In this document: positions 6,950 to 7,352 of the stretch, in pieces
How positions within the stretch are numbered: position 1 is the first letter of the stretch
Layout: each line of letters begins with the position of its first letter
Origin: an uncultured Bacilli bacterium
GTDB taxonomy: Bacteria > Bacillota_I > Bacilli_A > RF39 > UBA660
Assembly: GCA_910585915.1 (NCBI GenBank)
Contig: CAJUGF010000057.1
Location: forward strand, 1 to 7,352
DNA: 7,352 nt
Direction: 5' to 3'
Position numbers and translations under genes: made by a program
Notes under the pieces: generated by a model
What the model saw: the letters and a program-made list of their open reading frames with translations, nothing else
What the model was told of the DNA's origin: nothing
Database searches by the model: none

Positions 6950-6959
6950 AAAGCGGGTT
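6950..6959 (-). repeat. Direct repeat AACCCGCTTT flanking the rimP promoter
   Basis: The ten bases AACCCGCTTT (minus strand) occur here, just upstream of the -35, and again at 6873-6882, where they form most of the 3' arm of the leader hairpin. The copies lie 77 bases apart in the same orientation, one on each side of the promoter. The upstream copy has no matching 5' arm, so it is not itself a strong hairpin. Confidence 0.5.
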
Positions 6960-6960
6960 A

Positions 6961-6985
6961 TTATAAAGTAATACATACAATCACT
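6961..6985 (-). terminator. Weak possible terminator after the right-edge surface protein gene
   Basis: On the minus strand AGTGAT (6985-6980, overlapping the stop codon) can pair with ATTACT (6972-6967) around a 7-base loop, followed by TTATAA. The stem is short, contains a G-U pair and has a poor U-tract, so read-through into the rimP operon is possible. Confidence 0.25.
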
Positions 6986-7352
6986 AGATATTTAATTCAT
7001 AAGGTGCATCAAAAGTTCCATTTCCATTCACAAGCTTTATATTTATTTTGAGATATAACGTCGGAAACACAGCATCTGCAACATATGCACGATTACGATC
7101 TACACGTCCACGATCAAATATATGAAATGCACGATACGCCTCACCTGTACGAGTAGCTGGCATTAATGTCCACTGGGAACTAATTTTATATAACCAACTA
7201 TTTTGATAACAATCATCATTATCATACCAATTATACAATTCTGTATTTAAGCAAAGATTTCGCTCTAAATCTATACCACCACTTGTCGAATATCCAAAAT
7301 CACTTGGATACATTAATCCAATCATACCTTTCCATGTACTAGTTCTTGTTAC
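6984..7352 (-). CDS. C-terminal fragment of a modular surface/secreted protein (start outside window)
   Basis: The frame stays open through the right edge: nine codons (VTRTSTWKG) precede the first visible Met at 7325, so that Met is internal and the 122 visible residues are only the end of a longer protein. The segment contains MYPSDFGYSTSGG, two Cys 14 residues apart around LNTELYNWYDND, then SQWTLMPAT, and ends AVFPTLYLKINIKLVNGNGTFDAPYEL. I recognise this arrangement (IGLMYPSDYGYATSGG, WTLTP, VRPVLYLK, G.GT..PY.L) from C-terminal modules of surface proteins in uncultured gut Firmicutes; it is probably related to DUF6273/Fib_succ_major-like domains. The Arg-Pro usually before LYLK is Phe-Pro-Thr here. 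No enzyme motif is seen. The N-terminal part is likely to hold a signal or membrane anchor, but that is outside the window. Confidence 0.7.
   Translation of the reverse strand, partial: VTRTSTWKGMIGLMYPSDFGYSTSGGIDLERNLCLNTELYNWYDNDDCYQNSWLYKISSQWTLMPATRTGEAYRAFHIFDRGRVDRNRAYVADAVFPTLYLKINIKLVNGNGTFDAPYELNI

Noticed and set aside
1..7352. Reassigned UGA codons as in Mycoplasma.
   Set aside because: TGA ends rimP and infB at tightly packed gene junctions, and Trp in the visible proteins is encoded by TGG.
1..7352. Mobile elements, CRISPR arrays, tRNA or rRNA genes, toxin-antitoxin or defence genes.
   Set aside because: No terminal inverted repeats, transposase motifs, regularly spaced repeats or RNA gene structures were seen; the coding content is fully explained by the listed genes.

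Overview
This is an AT-rich window in which every gene I can support lies on the minus strand. The base composition, the short rimP-nusA-rnpM-infB-rbfA operon, the B. subtilis-sized NusA (372 aa) and IF-2 (703 aa), and two surface-protein modules of a kind I associate with uncultured gut Bacilli all point to a low-GC Firmicute or Mollicute-related commensal (RF39/Erysipelotrichales-like). That taxonomic placement is inference. Translation looks like code 11: TGA is used as a stop (rimP, infB) and Trp is read from TGG.

Reading the minus strand from the right edge: (1) 7352-6984 is the C-terminal end of a larger, probably secreted or surface modular protein whose start lies outside the window. 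(2) About 6937-6909 is a strong sigma-A-type promoter (TTGCTA, 17 bp, TATAAT), followed by a short leader with a 7-bp hairpin. (3) 6852-2737 is a tightly packed translation and transcription operon: rimP, nusA, rnpM (ylxR), infB, rbfA. Its junctions are 4-nt stop/start overlaps or short gaps, and it closes with an intrinsic terminator at 2704-2732. (4) 2576-813 is a monocistronic 587-aa membrane-anchored extracellular protein with a right-handed beta-helix, ending in its own terminator at 729-757. (5) 694/682-1 is a metallophosphoesterase cut by the left edge.

The core operon links 30S maturation (RimP, RbfA), initiation (IF-2), transcription elongation/termination (NusA) and RNase P modulation (RnpM). 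It departs from the common Firmicutes arrangement in three ways: RimP is only its N-terminal domain (84 aa), the L7Ae-like ylxQ usually found between rnpM and infB is absent, and nothing such as truB or ribF follows rbfA. Genes for surface proteins sit on both sides of this operon, which suggests that fast-evolving cell-envelope genes are inserted around a conserved core.

I found no mobile element, CRISPR array, tRNA, rRNA or obvious defence system. The points most worth a second look are the minimal RimP, the mosaic beta-helix surface protein and the rimP leader hairpin with its repeated AACCCGCTTT segment.
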